Of a stretch of DNA of 64,000 nt, positions 18,222-27,122 are shown piece after piece. Position numbers and translations under genes: made by a program. The notes beneath the pieces were generated by a model, which searched no databases, was not told the origin of the DNA, and saw only the letters and a list, made by a program, of their open reading frames with translations. Location: assembly GCF_022530855.2 (NCBI RefSeq), contig NZ_CP099567.1, forward strand, positions 3,038,001-3,102,000, written 5' to 3'. Numbering within the stretch: the stretch's first letter is position 1; each line of letters begins with the position of its first letter. This DNA comes from Candidatus Vondammii sp. HM_W22 (GTDB taxonomy: Bacteria > Pseudomonadota > Gammaproteobacteria > Chromatiales > Chromatiaceae).

Positions 18222-18419
18222 TTATGCACACACTGAATGGCTGCTATATCAATCGGCATGGTCTTGTCAATATTAACCTGCTGAAAAACTGGAAAATAAT
18301 TAACTTATTGAATCTAAAGAGTTAATTTAATTGTATGAAAAAACGACAATCCAAAGGCGGAGGCATGGTTCAGGGGGGCTGGGGTGGTTTTTCCAGCTTT
18401 TTCCACAAAGTTATCCACA
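18222..18419 (+). promoter_or_regulatory. Cluster of three consensus DnaA boxes
   Basis: TTATGCACA at 18222-18230, TTTTCCACA at 18399-18407 and TTATCCACA at 18411-18419 all fit TTWTNCACA and all point the same way. The last two start 12 bp apart, a spacing common for co-operating boxes. A fourth site with one mismatch (reverse of TGTGAGTAA, near 18425) follows. About 0.03 such matches would be expected by chance in 525 bp on both strands. This could be a DnaA-titration or DnaA-regulated site, or part of an origin; no dnaA, dnaN or mnmG is nearby to support an origin. Confidence 0.6.
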
Positions 18420-18593
18420 GAAGTTGTGAGTAACCTGATAAATGGCTTTTGTGACAAGTGGATGTCTGTTTAGTTACATAAATTACATGACTAATGGATG
18501 CTAACACATTGTTTCTTTCTGTCGGGTTTGATTCTCTTCGCCTCCTAAGGAAAACTATTTTCAATAGATAGATGCTTGCGCTGGTTTATTCGT

Positions 18594-18599
18594 TATAAT
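18594..18599 (+). promoter_or_regulatory. Likely -10 box for typA
   Basis: A perfect TATAAT 40 bp upstream of the typA ATG, in the context cgttataatgcgcgcc. No good -35 hexamer is found at 16-18 bp spacing; TTGCGC lies too close (12 bp). Confidence 0.35.
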
Positions 18600-18638
18600 G
18601 CGCGCCTTTCGTAAGATACCCTGGACCACTCTCCCGCA

Positions 18639-20453
18639 ATGAAGCAGCTACGTAATATCGCTATTATCGCCCATGTTGACCATGGCAAGACCACACTGGT
18701 GGATGAACTGCTCAAGCAGTCGGGAACCCTGGGAGAGCGCTTCGGCGAAGTCGAGCGGGTGATGGATTCCAATGATCAGGAGAGGGAGCGGGGCATAACC
18801 ATCCTCTCCAAGAATACCGCTATCAATTGGGGTGACTGCCGGTTCAATATCGTGGATACACCGGGACATGCTGATTTTGGTGGGGAGGTGGAGCGCGTGC
18901 TCTCCATGGTGGATTCGGTGCTGCTGTTGGTGGATGCCCAGGAAGGGCCCATGCCCCAGACCCGCTTTGTTACCCAAAAGGCGTTCAATCATGGTCTGCG
19001 CCCGATTGTGGTAGTAAACAAAATTGACAAACCCGGCGCCCGCACTGACTGGGCAATCGATCAGGTTTTTGAACTGTTTGACCGCTTGGGTGCCACGGAT
19101 GAGCAGCTCGACTTCCCTATTGTCTACGCCTCAGCCATCAACGGTTATTCCGGGCTGGAAGATGATGTGCGGGAGGGGGATATGACGCCTCTGTTCGAAG
19201 CGATTGTTAAGCACTGTCCGTCACCGGATGTCGACCCTGACGGTCCTTTCCAGATGCAGATATCGAATCTGGACTACAACAGCTATGTGGGTGCTATTGC
19301 CGTAGGTCGTATTACCCGTGGTACGGTAAAGCCGAATCAGCAGATTATCGTCTCCAAATACGACGGTGAGCAGCATAAGGCCAAGGTGTGTCTGGTTTAC
19401 GGTTATATGGGGCTTGAGCGTAATGAGGTGGCGCTAGCAAGGGCCGGTGACATTATTGCCATTACCGGTATAGAGACACCCAATGTATCAGATACCTTAT
19501 GTGACCCGGAGACGATTGAGGCGATGCCTCCGCTCAGTGTGGATGAGCCTACCGTCTCCATGACCTTCCAGGTCAACGCGTCCCCCTTTGCCGGCAGAGA
19601 GGGCAAATATCTGACCTCACGTCAACTCAAGGAGCGGCTGGAAAGGGAGCTGATCCACAACGTGGCCTTGCGGGTAGAGGAGGGTACGGATCCTGAGAAG
19701 TTTAAAGTTTCGGGGCGTGGTGAACTGCATCTCTCCGTATTGCTAGAATCGATGCGCCGGGAGGGCTTTGAAATGGCTGTATCCCGGCCTGAGGTCATTT
19801 TCCGGAAAGTTGATGGTGAGGTTTATGAACCTTACGAACAGCTCACAGTCGACGTGGAAGAGCAGCACCAAGGTGCTTTGATGGAGGCTTTAGGCGGCCG
19901 CAAAGGGGAGCTGAAAGATATGGTGCCGGATGGTGAGGGCCGGGTGCGTCTCGATTATATTATTCCCTCACGTGGCCTGATCGGTTTCCAGACAGAGTTT
20001 ATGACCACCACATCGGGAACCGGCTTGATGTATCACGTATTCGATCACTATGGCCCAGCTCAGCACGGTGGCATCGCACCCCGTAAAAATGGTGTGCTGA
20101 TATCCAATGGCCAGGGCAAGGTAGCCGGTTTTGCCCTGTTCAACCTGCAGGAGCGGGGCAAGATGTTCGCATCGCCTGGTGATGAGGTCTATGAAGGGCA
20201 GTTAGTGGGCATTCATGCCCGGGATAATGATCTTGTGGTCAATCCTTTGAAGGGTAAACAGCTGACCAACGTCCGTGCCTCCGGCAAGGATGATGCTATT
20301 GCGCTTACCCCGCCGGTGAAATTCTCCCTGGAGCAGGCTCTGGAGTTTATCGAAGAGGATGAGCTGGTGGAAATCACCCCTTCGGCGATCCGTATCCGCA
20401 AACGTTATCTGACAGAGATCGAACGTAAGCGGGCAGCGAGAGCGGCTATTTGA
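18639..20453 (+). CDS. typA: Ribosome-associated GTPase TypA/BipA
   Basis: A 604-residue translational GTPase of the EF-G/LepA class that binds the ribosome and is needed for growth at low temperature, ribosome assembly and stress adaptation. G1 is [15 protein letters not shown] (about residues 10-24), switch II is [14 protein letters not shown], and the NKID motif is [11 protein letters not shown]. The domains in order are GTPase (1-200), beta barrel (II), two EF-G-like domains, and the BipA-specific C-terminal domain ending [18 protein letters not shown]. Length and motifs are normal. The ATG lies 40 bp after a TATAAT box. Two hairpins follow the stop. Confidence 0.97.
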   Translation: MKQLRNIAIIAHVDHGKTTLVDELLKQSGTLGERFGEVERVMDSNDQERERGITILSKNTAINWGDCRFNIVDTPGHADFGGEVERVLSMVDSVLLLVDAQEGPMPQTRFVTQKAFNHGLRPIVVVNKIDKPGARTDWAIDQVFELFDRLGATDEQLDFPIVYASAINGYSGLEDDVREGDMTPLFEAIVKHCPSPDVDPDGPFQMQISNLDYNSYVGAIAVGRITRGTVKPNQQIIVSKYDGEQHKAKVCLVYGYMGLERNEVALARAGDIIAITGIETPNVSDTLCDPETIEAMPPLSVDEPTVSMTFQVNASPFAGREGKYLTSRQLKERLERELIHNVALRVEEGTDPEKFKVSGRGELHLSVLLESMRREGFEMAVSRPEVIFRKVDGEVYEPYEQLTVDVEEQHQGALMEALGGRKGELKDMVPDGEGRVRLDYIIPSRGLIGFQTEFMTTTSGTGLMYHVFDHYGPAQHGGIAPRKNGVLISNGQGKVAGFALFNLQERGKMFASPGDEVYEGQLVGIHARDNDLVVNPLKGKQLTNVRASGKDDAIALTPPVKFSLEQALEFIEEDELVEITPSAIRIRKRYLTEIERKRAARAAI

Positions 20454-20460
20454 TGACCCG

Positions 20461-20498
20461 TTACCTGCATTTCGTCCTTGAGTGAGAAATGCAGGTAA
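20461..20498 (+). terminator. 13-bp perfect hairpin just after typA
   Basis: TTACCTGCATTTC (20461-20473) pairs perfectly with GAAATGCAGGTAA (20486-20498) across a 12-base loop, 8 bp after the typA stop. No long T-run follows, so it may stabilise the transcript's end rather than terminate by itself. Confidence 0.5.
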
Positions 20499-20524
20499 GT
20501 TGATTTATGCTTCCCATAAAAGAA

Positions 20525-20554
20525 AACCCCAACAGCATCCATACTGTTGGGGTT
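20525..20554 (-). terminator. GC-rich hairpin between typA and dtd
   Basis: AACCCCAACAG (20525-20535) and CTGTTGGGGTT (20544-20554) form an 11-bp stem with an 8-base loop. The flank is A-rich on the left (aaaagaaaa), which reads as a T-rich tail on the minus strand; on the plus strand the tail is weak (atatc). It may act in both directions. No minus-strand gene reads into it within this window. Confidence 0.6.
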
Positions 20555-20748
20555 ATATCGCCTAGCTTGGTTGGCCAATGAGCACCCGGTCCTTGGAATT
20601 CATCCGTGCTGAAATTCTGAACAATCTTCCTTAAGTGAGCATCCTTGGTTGACGACAGCACTATGATCTCACAAAAATAAGAGGGGTTTTATAAGACTAT
20701 TCGCTAAGATGTATAAGATTATTCTGAACTGGCATTAGGGTTTACCCC

Positions 20749-21185
20749 TTGAATGGAGATGTGATTGGTTTATTACAGCGGGTTTCAAGTGCTCAGGTTC
20801 AGGTTGATGGACAGTGTGTCGGAGAGATAGGCCATGGCCTGCTGGTTCTGGTTGGAGTAGAGCCCGAGGACCGGGAGTCGGTGGCTGACCGTCTGCTTGG
20901 CTATCGTGTGTTTTCTGATACAGATGAAAAATGAATCTGAGCCTGTCTGATACAGGGGGTGGGCTGCTTCTGGTTCCCCAGTTCACCCTAGCTGCAGACA
21001 CCCGGAAGGGGACCCGGCCGGGCTTTTCCACTGCGGCGCCTCCCGATCTGGCACAACATCTGTTTGCCTATATTTACCAGCAGGCAGCAACGGCTTATTC
21101 CGATGTTGAGACCGGTGTTTTCGGTGCCGATATGCAGGTAAGCCTGGTCAATAATGGACCGGTTACTTTCTGGCTCCAGGTATGA
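20749..21185 (+). pseudogene. dtd: D-aminoacyl-tRNA deacylase, frameshifted
   Basis: DTD removes D-amino acids from mischarged tRNAs. The first frame (TTG 20749, or GTG 20761) reads [29 protein letters not shown], then [11 protein letters not shown] and a stop at 20932-20934. The next frame (20931-21185) reads [38 protein letters not shown] and ends [14 protein letters not shown], the family's C-terminus. The join falls in a run of five A where six would restore the frame. About four codons also seem to be missing just before LGYRVFSD. One base separates this gene from an open frame, so a sequencing error or transcriptional slippage in the A-run cannot be excluded; the four-codon loss argues for real decay. 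Confidence 0.85.
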
Positions 21186-21308
21186 GTGAGAGTCTGCCAT
21201 GTTAAGTCCGGCAGGCTGTCAGACGTCTGAAAAAAGTCAGGCCTGCAATTATCCGGTTTTTCTAATAAAGTAGCGTTTTTCACACAAACTGAGGGCGGAA
21301 TCCGACCC

Positions 21309-21899
21309 ATGCAGCGTACAGCAGAGATAGAGCGCAATACCCTGGAGACACAGATCAAGGTTAAATTGAATCTGGATGGGACAGGTGAGTCCAGGCTGGA
21401 TACCGGCATGCCTTTTCTCGAGCACATGCTTGATCAGGTTGCCCGTCATGGATTGGTTGACCTGGAGATTGCAGCCAAAGGTGATCTGCATATTGATGGT
21501 CATCACACGGCTGAAGATATCGGGATAGCCATTGGGCAGACGATGAGTCAGGCGGTGGGCGACAAAAAAGGTATCCGCCGTTACGGGCACGCTTATGTCC
21601 CGCTGGATGAGGCGCTCTCAAGGGTGGTTATCGATTTTTCAGGCCGGCCGAGCCTGGAGTTTCGCGTCGATTTTCCCAGAGCAACTATCGGTGGCTTCGA
21701 TACCGAACTTTTCTACGAATTCTTTCAAGGCTTCGTCAATCATGCCGGTGTCACCCTGCACATGGATAGTCTGCGGGGGCGCAACGCGCATCATATCGCT
21801 GAAACCCTGTTCAAGGCTTTTGGCCGTGCCCTGCGCATGGCTCTGGAGCCTGATGCCAGGATGCAGGGCATGTTGCCTTCCACCAAGGGTAGTCTCTGA
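21309..21899 (+). CDS. hisB: Imidazoleglycerol-phosphate dehydratase
   Basis: A 196-residue monofunctional HisB catalysing the sixth step of histidine synthesis, a Mn-dependent dehydration. It has the pseudo-repeat with [34 protein letters not shown] (HHxxE metal site, about 61-65), and the second half with [30 protein letters not shown], the repeated HHxxE. It lacks the phosphatase half found in E. coli HisB, so histidinol-phosphatase must be separate. It heads the his group, 18 bp before hisH. Confidence 0.96.
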   Translation: MQRTAEIERNTLETQIKVKLNLDGTGESRLDTGMPFLEHMLDQVARHGLVDLEIAAKGDLHIDGHHTAEDIGIAIGQTMSQAVGDKKGIRRYGHAYVPLDEALSRVVIDFSGRPSLEFRVDFPRATIGGFDTELFYEFFQGFVNHAGVTLHMDSLRGRNAHHIAETLFKAFGRALRMALEPDARMQGMLPSTKGSL

Positions 21900-21917
21900 T
21901 TTTTTCTGAGTGAGAAT

Positions 21918-22559
21918 ATGTCAAAAACCATTGCAGTCATTGATTATGGTATGGGCAACCTGCGCTCGGTCTCCAAGGCGATCGAGCATGTCTCCGCCCC
22001 GGGTGATCGGGTATTGGTCACCGATGACCCTGAGCTGATCCTGAATGCGGACCGTGTGGTCTTTCCCGGACAAGGGGCTGCACGGGACTGCATGGCGGCC
22101 ATTTCCGACCACAATCTTAACCGTGCCGTGCTGGATGCGGCCCATAGCAAACCATTTTTGGGTATCTGCATGGGGTTACAGGTGTTGATGGAGTTCAGTG
22201 ATGAGAATGGCGGGACAGACCTTCTGGGACTTTTCCCTGGAAAAGTGCACCATTTTCCCGATGTCAGGGATGAGCATGGCCAGCGTATGAAGGTTCCCCA
22301 CATGGGCTGGAACCGTGTTGCTCAGGCTCAGTCACATCCACTGTGGGACGGTATTGCAGATAATAGCCGGTTCTATTTTGTTCACAGTTACTATATCGAA
22401 CCGGATGACAAAGCGCTGGTTGCCGGTATAACGGACTATGCCACCCGTTTTACCAGTGTCATCGCCAGGGATAATCTGTTTGCTACCCAGTTTCATCCGG
22501 AGAAAAGTGCAGATGCAGGACTCCGGTTGCTGCGAAATTTTGTTAATTGGGATGTATGA
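21918..22559 (+). CDS. hisH: Imidazole glycerol phosphate synthase, glutaminase subunit
   Basis: A 213-residue class-I glutamine amidotransferase that supplies ammonia to HisF. It starts with IAVIDYGMGNLRSVSKAIEHV. The nucleophile cysteine lies in LGICMGLQVLMEFSDENGG (about residues 76-94), and the His-Glu of the triad in TQFHPEKSADAG near the C-terminus. Length is normal. It acts as a heterodimer with HisF, encoded downstream after hisA, the usual gammaproteobacterial order. A palindromic REP-like repeat sits between it and hisA. Confidence 0.96.
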   Translation: MSKTIAVIDYGMGNLRSVSKAIEHVSAPGDRVLVTDDPELILNADRVVFPGQGAARDCMAAISDHNLNRAVLDAAHSKPFLGICMGLQVLMEFSDENGGTDLLGLFPGKVHHFPDVRDEHGQRMKVPHMGWNRVAQAQSHPLWDGIADNSRFYFVHSYYIEPDDKALVAGITDYATRFTSVIARDNLFATQFHPEKSADAGLRLLRNFVNWDV

Positions 22560-22656
22560 TTATTATTGATCAGGTCTCTGAGTTGCTTATGGATGGACAC
22601 TAGTACGCTCTCAACTTGATAATGACTATATTTGGTGTGATTTCTAAAACTCCCTG

Positions 22657-22679
22657 GTTCCCACGCTCTGCGTGGGAAC
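22657..22679. repeat. REP-like palindrome (copy 1)
   Basis: GTTCCCACGC (22657-22666), loop TCT, GCGTGGGAAC (22670-22679): a perfect 10-bp stem in a ctccctgg context. Related palindromes occur at 24734-24750 and, more loosely, 46685-46712. It lies between hisH and hisA. This is a widespread type of extragenic palindrome in gammaproteobacteria. Confidence 0.75.
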
Positions 22680-22750
22680 GAGAGGTGTTAGTGGTCATAA
22701 TCAGTTGAAAAGAACCCGATAGATTTACATGTAAAGAAAGGTTTGAAATC

Positions 22751-23497
22751 ATGTTATTGATACCCGCCATTGATCTGAAAGACGGCCGTTGTGTTCGGTT
22801 ACGCCAGGGGCGTATGGATGATGAAACAATATTCTCAGACGACCCGGTTGAGATTGCCGGACGCTGGGTGGCTGCGGGCGCCTGCCGTCTGCATCTGGTG
22901 GATCTGAACGGTGCTTTTGCCGGTGAGCCGGTGAATGGTGAGGTGATCAGGGCCATTGCTGCCGCTTATCCGGATCTGCCGATTCAGGTAGGGGGGGGTA
23001 TTCGGGATGAGCAGACCATACAGGCCTATCTTGATGCCGGTGTGACTTTCGTGATTATCGGTACCCAGGCGGTGAAGGAGCCGGAATTCGTCGCCCGTGC
23101 CTGCGGTGCGTTTCCGGGACATGTGATCGTCGGGCTGGATGCAAAGGATGGGATGGTGGCCATCGATGGCTGGGCTACGGTGACCGATCATGAGGTGACT
23201 GAACTCTCCCGGCGTTTTGAGCAGGATGGCGTCTCGGCAATCGTCTATACCGATATTGGCCGTGATGGCATGCTGACTGGGCCCAATGTCGAAGCCACCG
23301 CTGCCTTGGCAAATGCGATCACTATTCCGATAGTGGCTTCTGGTGGCATCACCGATATTGGCGATATAGCGGCTCTGTGCAAGGCGGAAACCAATAACAT
23401 CATGGGTGCGATTACCGGTCGTGCGATTTACGAAGGTACACTGGATTTTGCTGAAGGGCAGAAACTGGCGGACGAGCTCAAGGGCAAGGAGGGGTAG
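22751..23497 (+). CDS. hisA: Phosphoribosylformimino-AICAR ribotide isomerase
   Basis: A 248-residue (beta/alpha)8 barrel that opens the ribose of ProFAR in histidine synthesis. It starts [20 protein letters not shown], with the catalytic Asp in AIDLKDG (about residue 8). The second half has the matching [14 protein letters not shown] block with the second catalytic Asp, and phosphate-binding glycines in [11 protein letters not shown] and [11 protein letters not shown]. The intragenic duplication typical of HisA/HisF is visible. The gap to hisH is 191 bp and holds the REP-like palindrome; hisF follows after 100 bp. Confidence 0.96.
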   Translation: MLLIPAIDLKDGRCVRLRQGRMDDETIFSDDPVEIAGRWVAAGACRLHLVDLNGAFAGEPVNGEVIRAIAAAYPDLPIQVGGGIRDEQTIQAYLDAGVTFVIIGTQAVKEPEFVARACGAFPGHVIVGLDAKDGMVAIDGWATVTDHEVTELSRRFEQDGVSAIVYTDIGRDGMLTGPNVEATAALANAITIPIVASGGITDIGDIAALCKAETNNIMGAITGRAIYEGTLDFAEGQKLADELKGKEG

Positions 23498-23597
23498 TGG
23501 GCAGGCTATTAACCTGTGTCTCGTTTCCCGAATCCAGCGCCTCAAAAATGTGTAACTGCTTATAGGATTTCTTTGGTTATGCCGAGGAACTGCAAAA

Positions 23598-24368
23598 ATG
23601 TTAGCTAAACGAATTATTCCCTGTCTTGATGTGGATGCCGGTCGTGTGGTCAAGGGTGTCCAGTTTGTCGATATACGCGATGCAGGTAACCCGGTTGAGG
23701 TAGCGCGCCGCTACAATGAAGAGGGGGCGGATGAGATCACTTTTCTTGATATCACTGCCAGCTCGGATGACCGGGAGACCATGGTTCATGTGGTGGAGCA
23801 GGTTGCCAGTGAGGTGTTTATTCCGCTGACGGTCGGTGGTGGTATACGCACCACCGACGATGTCAGGCGGATGCTCAATGCCGGTGCGGACAAAGTGGCG
23901 ATCAATACCGCCGCCGTGTTCAATCCGGAGTTTGTCAAAGAGGCAACCAGCCGCTTTGGCTCCCAGTGCATAGTGGTCGCTATCGATGCCAAACAGGTGA
24001 GTGGCGAAGGGGAACCGTTAAAGTGGGAGATTTTTACCCACGGCGGCCGTAAACCCACCGGGCTCGACGCCGTGGAGTGGGCCAGAAAGATGGTGGAATA
24101 TGGCGCTGGTGAGATTCTGCTTACCAGTATGGACCGGGATGGTACCAAAATCGGCTTTAATATCCCGCTGACTCACGCTATCTGCGAGGCAGTCTCGGTA
24201 CCGGTCATCGCTTCTGGTGGAGTAGGCAATCTGCAACACTTGGTGGATGGTGTTGTCGAGGGCGGTGCGGATGCGGTGCTGGCGGCCAGTATTTTCCACT
24301 TTGCCGAATACACCATAGGTGAAGCCAAGCAGTATATGGCAGAGCGTGGGGTGGAGGTTAGATTGTGA
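23598..24368 (+). CDS. hisF: Imidazole glycerol phosphate synthase, cyclase subunit
   Basis: A 256-residue barrel that with HisH makes imidazole glycerol phosphate and AICAR. It has the start [22 protein letters not shown] with the catalytic Asp (about residue 11), [42 protein letters not shown] with the second catalytic Asp (about 130), and [12 protein letters not shown]. The next gene, hisE, overlaps its stop by 4 bp. In many relatives hisI comes between them, so its absence here is notable. Confidence 0.97.
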   Translation: MLAKRIIPCLDVDAGRVVKGVQFVDIRDAGNPVEVARRYNEEGADEITFLDITASSDDRETMVHVVEQVASEVFIPLTVGGGIRTTDDVRRMLNAGADKVAINTAAVFNPEFVKEATSRFGSQCIVVAIDAKQVSGEGEPLKWEIFTHGGRKPTGLDAVEWARKMVEYGAGEILLTSMDRDGTKIGFNIPLTHAICEAVSVPVIASGGVGNLQHLVDGVVEGGADAVLAASIFHFAEYTIGEAKQYMAERGVEVRL

Positions 24369-24679
24369 GTGATGTGTTGAATCGATTGGCTGAAGTCCTG
24401 GAACAGCGGAAAACGGCAGATCCTGACTCCTCCTATGTTGCCGGGCTTTATAGTAAAGGTCTGGATGCTATCCTCAAGAAAATAGGTGAAGAGGCAACCG
24501 AAACGGTGATGGCGGCCAAGGATGGAGATGCAGAAAAGATTGTTTACGAGACGGCGGATCTCTGGTTTCATTCCATGGTGCTGCTCGCTCAGCAGGGATT
24601 GAAGCCTCAGGATGTGCTGGATGAGCTGGATCGCCGGTTCGGCCTTTCCGGCCTGGAAGAGAAGGCGGGTAGAGAGTAA
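24365..24679 (+). CDS. hisE: Phosphoribosyl-ATP pyrophosphatase
   Basis: A 104-residue all-alpha pyrophosphohydrolase (MazG-related fold) that converts PR-ATP to PR-AMP in step two of histidine synthesis. Residues [18 protein letters not shown] and [18 protein letters not shown] hold the acidic metal site. It starts at GTG 24365, overlapping the hisF stop (GTGA), which indicates translational coupling. It is monofunctional; no HisI (PR-AMP cyclohydrolase) is fused or adjacent, so that step must be encoded elsewhere if the pathway works. Confidence 0.94.
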   Translation: MSDVLNRLAEVLEQRKTADPDSSYVAGLYSKGLDAILKKIGEEATETVMAAKDGDAEKIVYETADLWFHSMVLLAQQGLKPQDVLDELDRRFGLSGLEEKAGRE

Positions 24680-24733
24680 GTTCTCAATAAATCCTTAATC
24701 CAGGGAAGGGCGCCCGCCATCACCGGCTCTGGA

Positions 24734-24750
24734 CCCAGCTCTGCGCTGGG
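24734..24750. repeat. REP-like palindrome (copy 2)
   Basis: CCCAGC (24734-24739), tctgc, GCTGGG (24745-24750) in the context tctgga...ataacagg, similar in layout to the palindrome at 22657-22679 (CCC-GC-TCT-GC-GGG). It lies in the hisE-tatA spacer. Confidence 0.55.
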
Positions 24751-24934
24751 ATAACAGGGGTTTTGAGCCTGAGTAAGCAGCATTAGCGGTAGAGTGGATA
24801 AAACCCTGCGCAGAAGCCCGTTTTCGGGTATTATCGGCGCTTTGCAGTGGGCTGGAAGCCTGCTTGAAAACTAAAATTACAGCGGACCCTGCGGTTGAGC
24901 ATGTTGGGTTCCGTGTTTTGATCTGGAGAAAATT

Positions 24935-25198
24935 ATGGGTTTTGGTGGAATCGGTATCTGGCAGTTATTGATTGTTCTGGTGATTGTACTGCTGCTATTT
25001 GGTACTAAACGACTGAAGAATATCGGGTCCGATCTTGGCGGTGCCATTAAGGGTTTCAAAGGCGCTGTAAAAGATGGCAAGAAGGAAGCGGATAAGGCGC
25101 GCCTGGAAAAGGCCGATGAGGAAGATGTCATTGAAGGTGAAGTGACCAACAAGGAAGAGTCGGTCAGCAGCGAAGATAAAGATAAAAATAAAAACTGA
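24935..25198 (+). CDS. tatA: Sec-independent protein translocase subunit TatA
   Basis: An 87-residue TatA, which oligomerises to form the pore for folded proteins with twin-arginine signals. An N-terminal transmembrane helix (about 5-22, [16 protein letters not shown]) is followed by the [21 protein letters not shown] hinge and amphipathic helix, then a charged Lys/Glu-rich tail. The ATG has ggagaa upstream (24924-24929). It starts the tatABC operon, 255 bp after hisE. Confidence 0.94.
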   Translation: MGFGGIGIWQLLIVLVIVLLLFGTKRLKNIGSDLGGAIKGFKGAVKDGKKEADKARLEKADEEDVIEGEVTNKEESVSSEDKDKNKN

Positions 25199-25242
25199 TT
25201 CTTCAAATACTTATCTGACGATTGATGTAGCTTAATTTCATT

Positions 25243-25644
25243 ATGTTCGATATCGGTTTCTGGGAATTGATGATCATAGGCATCGTGGTCCTGCTGGTTG
25301 TGGGTCCCGAGCGCATGCCGAAGGTTGCCTACACGGCCGGAAAGTGGTTGGGTAAAGGGCGCAGCATGCTGCAGTCGGTGAAGTCGGAAATCGATAAAGA
25401 GATGAAGTCCGAAGAGCTGAAAGAGATTCTTGAAAAGCAGAAAAAACAGCTTAACCCCCTGGAAGAGGTGATCGAAGAGACCACCGATACGATGAGGGAT
25501 CTGCGTAACGACACGGATGCAACCATGAGTGACGCAGAGAAGACGTTCGGCTCCAGCGCCGAATCTTACCCGCAATTCGGCGATTCCACGGAAACACTCT
25601 CTGGGGACAAGGATAGCAAAGGCAAAGAGCAAAACGGTGATTGA
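25243..25644 (+). CDS. tatB: Sec-independent protein translocase subunit TatB
   Basis: A 133-residue TatB, which with TatC forms the receptor for Tat signal peptides. It starts [29 protein letters not shown], with a transmembrane helix, the GPE(R/K)(M/L)P hinge and an amphipathic helix, followed by a long charged coil ([20 protein letters not shown]). It is 44 bp after tatA, and its last codons overlap the start of tatC. Confidence 0.94.
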   Translation: MFDIGFWELMIIGIVVLLVVGPERMPKVAYTAGKWLGKGRSMLQSVKSEIDKEMKSEELKEILEKQKKQLNPLEEVIEETTDTMRDLRNDTDATMSDAEKTFGSSAESYPQFGDSTETLSGDKDSKGKEQNGD

Positions 25645-26767
25645 GGGTCTCAAGGAACAGCCGTTCGTTAGCCATCTGATCGAACTGCGGGATCGCCTGT
25701 TACGGGCCATGATTGCCGTGGGTGTGATCTTTTTATGCCTGTTCCCGTTCAACAACGATATCTATGTCATGGTGGCAACCCCCCTGATGGCGCATCTGCC
25801 TGAAGGCTCCACCATGATCGCCACCGAGGTGGCATCGCCCTTTCTGACCCCCTTTAAACTGACCCTGATGGCTGCTGTTTTTCTCGGCATGCCGTTTATC
25901 CTCTATCAGCTGTGGATGTTTATAGCGCCTGGATTATACAAGCATGAAAAGCGCCTGATAATGCCCCTGGTGGCATCCAGTGTCCTGCTCTTCTATGTCG
26001 GTGTGGTGTTTGCCTATTACGTGGTTTTTCCGCTGGTGTTTGCCTTCATGGCGGGCACCACGCCGGATGGGGTGGTGATGGCGACGGATATCGCCAAATA
26101 CCTCGATTTTGTCCTGAGCCTGTTCTTTGCCTTTGGTTTGGCCTTCGAAATACCCATTGCCACCATTATTGTTGTGTCGATGGGTATGACTACGCCCGAC
26201 AAGCTAGTGGAAAAACGCCCATACATCATCGTCGGTGCCTTCTGCGTCGGCATGCTACTGACCCCGCCCGATGTGATTTCACAAACGCTGCTAGCGTTGC
26301 CGATGTGGATCCTGTTCGAGTTTGGTGTCTTCTTCTCACGCATCATACTGCGCAATAAGATAAAGCGTGAAAAAGAGGAGAGCGCTACGGGGAGTGAGAG
26401 CGATGCAGCCTCTACAGATGCTCCGTCATTTGACGGTGAGCTCAATCTTGATGACGGGGTTGATGATCCCACCGATCCGGATCGTTTTGTTCCGCTGACA
26501 GAAGAAGAGCTGGATGCTGAGCTGGATCTGATCGAGGACGATGATGATGACGACCTCAATGAGCAGGAGAGCGTGGCTGGTGACGGCCTGGCAGCCGATT
26601 CAGTTGAGCAGAAGCTACAGCAGATTCAGGCTTTCAGGAATCAGGGCAATGAGGCCGGCGCGCGGGAACTGCTCTACGAAGTACTGGCTGATGGCGATGC
26701 GGATCAGGTCAACGTGGCGCGTAATATCCTGGTCCAGCTGGATGAAGAAGAGGTCCCCGGCCCCTAA
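25637..26767 (+). CDS. tatC: Sec-independent protein translocase subunit TatC with long acidic C-terminal extension
   Basis: Starts at GTG 25637 (overlapping the tatB stop), giving [23 protein letters not shown], the conserved cytoplasmic TatC start. A longer frame opening at 25529 only overlaps tatB and is rejected. Residues about 1-245 form the six-helix TatC core ([62 protein letters not shown]). Typical TatC proteins end near 250-260. This one runs to 376, with an acidic stretch ([16 protein letters not shown]) and a terminal helical module: [43 protein letters not shown]. The module resembles the C-terminal domain of FimV/TPR-like proteins (family likeness inferred by eye). The tail would be cytoplasmic. 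Confidence 0.93.
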   Translation: MIEGLKEQPFVSHLIELRDRLLRAMIAVGVIFLCLFPFNNDIYVMVATPLMAHLPEGSTMIATEVASPFLTPFKLTLMAAVFLGMPFILYQLWMFIAPGLYKHEKRLIMPLVASSVLLFYVGVVFAYYVVFPLVFAFMAGTTPDGVVMATDIAKYLDFVLSLFFAFGLAFEIPIATIIVVSMGMTTPDKLVEKRPYIIVGAFCVGMLLTPPDVISQTLLALPMWILFEFGVFFSRIILRNKIKREKEESATGSESDAASTDAPSFDGELNLDDGVDDPTDPDRFVPLTEEELDAELDLIEDDDDDDLNEQESVAGDGLAADSVEQKLQQIQAFRNQGNEAGARELLYEVLADGDADQVNVARNILVQLDEEEVPGP

Positions 26768-27122
26768 GTGGGCCATGCGGGAAGTTCGGTTACCTACAGC
26801 CAAGCTCGATGCACCACCTGCTTACCAGGCACTAAACTACCCCCAATTTCACTCCTCCCGGGTATGAGCACCTTTCGCTGGAACTCTAAGGGCTTTGCTG
26901 CGATCAGAATTAACCCAGCGTTTTCCCCAGCATTTCACTAACCACCATTGGCCCGCAACCTTTTATCTTGTCCGGGGTCCATAGTTATTGTTCATCCATA
27001 AAAATTTGCGTGGGTGCGGAAATCGCAAGATAGAGGCAAAGCACTCCTCTGCGGCCTCTTTATTATCTCCGCGCCCCTTTTTAAATCTCCCCGGATCAGA
27101 TATCAATCAACAGGATAACCTC
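26768..27122. other. Spacer between tatC and the second DUF255 gene
   Basis: 355 bp. I see no gene. A weak hairpin (agaggc near 27033 with gcctct near 27054, followed by ttattat) is the only structure noted. The last bases before ATG 27123 (ggataacctc) offer a possible ribosome-binding site. Confidence 0.5.

Larger units (their letters stand above)
18114..18638. other. AT-rich spacer between divergent SH3-domain gene and typA
   Basis: 525 bp without a convincing gene. It holds a strongly AT-rich stretch (about 18283-18350), three consensus DnaA boxes (18222-18230, 18399-18407, 18411-18419) and a TATAAT box (18594-18599) placed to transcribe typA. Confidence 0.7.

Noticed and set aside
22835-23653. 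272-codon frame on the minus strand
   Set aside because: It is antisense to hisA and the start of hisF; both plus-strand genes are clearly real.
25529-25636. Longer tatC beginning at 25529
   Set aside because: The extra 36 codons only re-read the end of tatB in another frame and do not resemble TatC; GTG 25637 gives the conserved start.
24877-25755. 292-codon frame on the minus strand
   Set aside because: It lies entirely antisense to tatA, tatB and the start of tatC, has a low-complexity Ser-rich composition and no family likeness.
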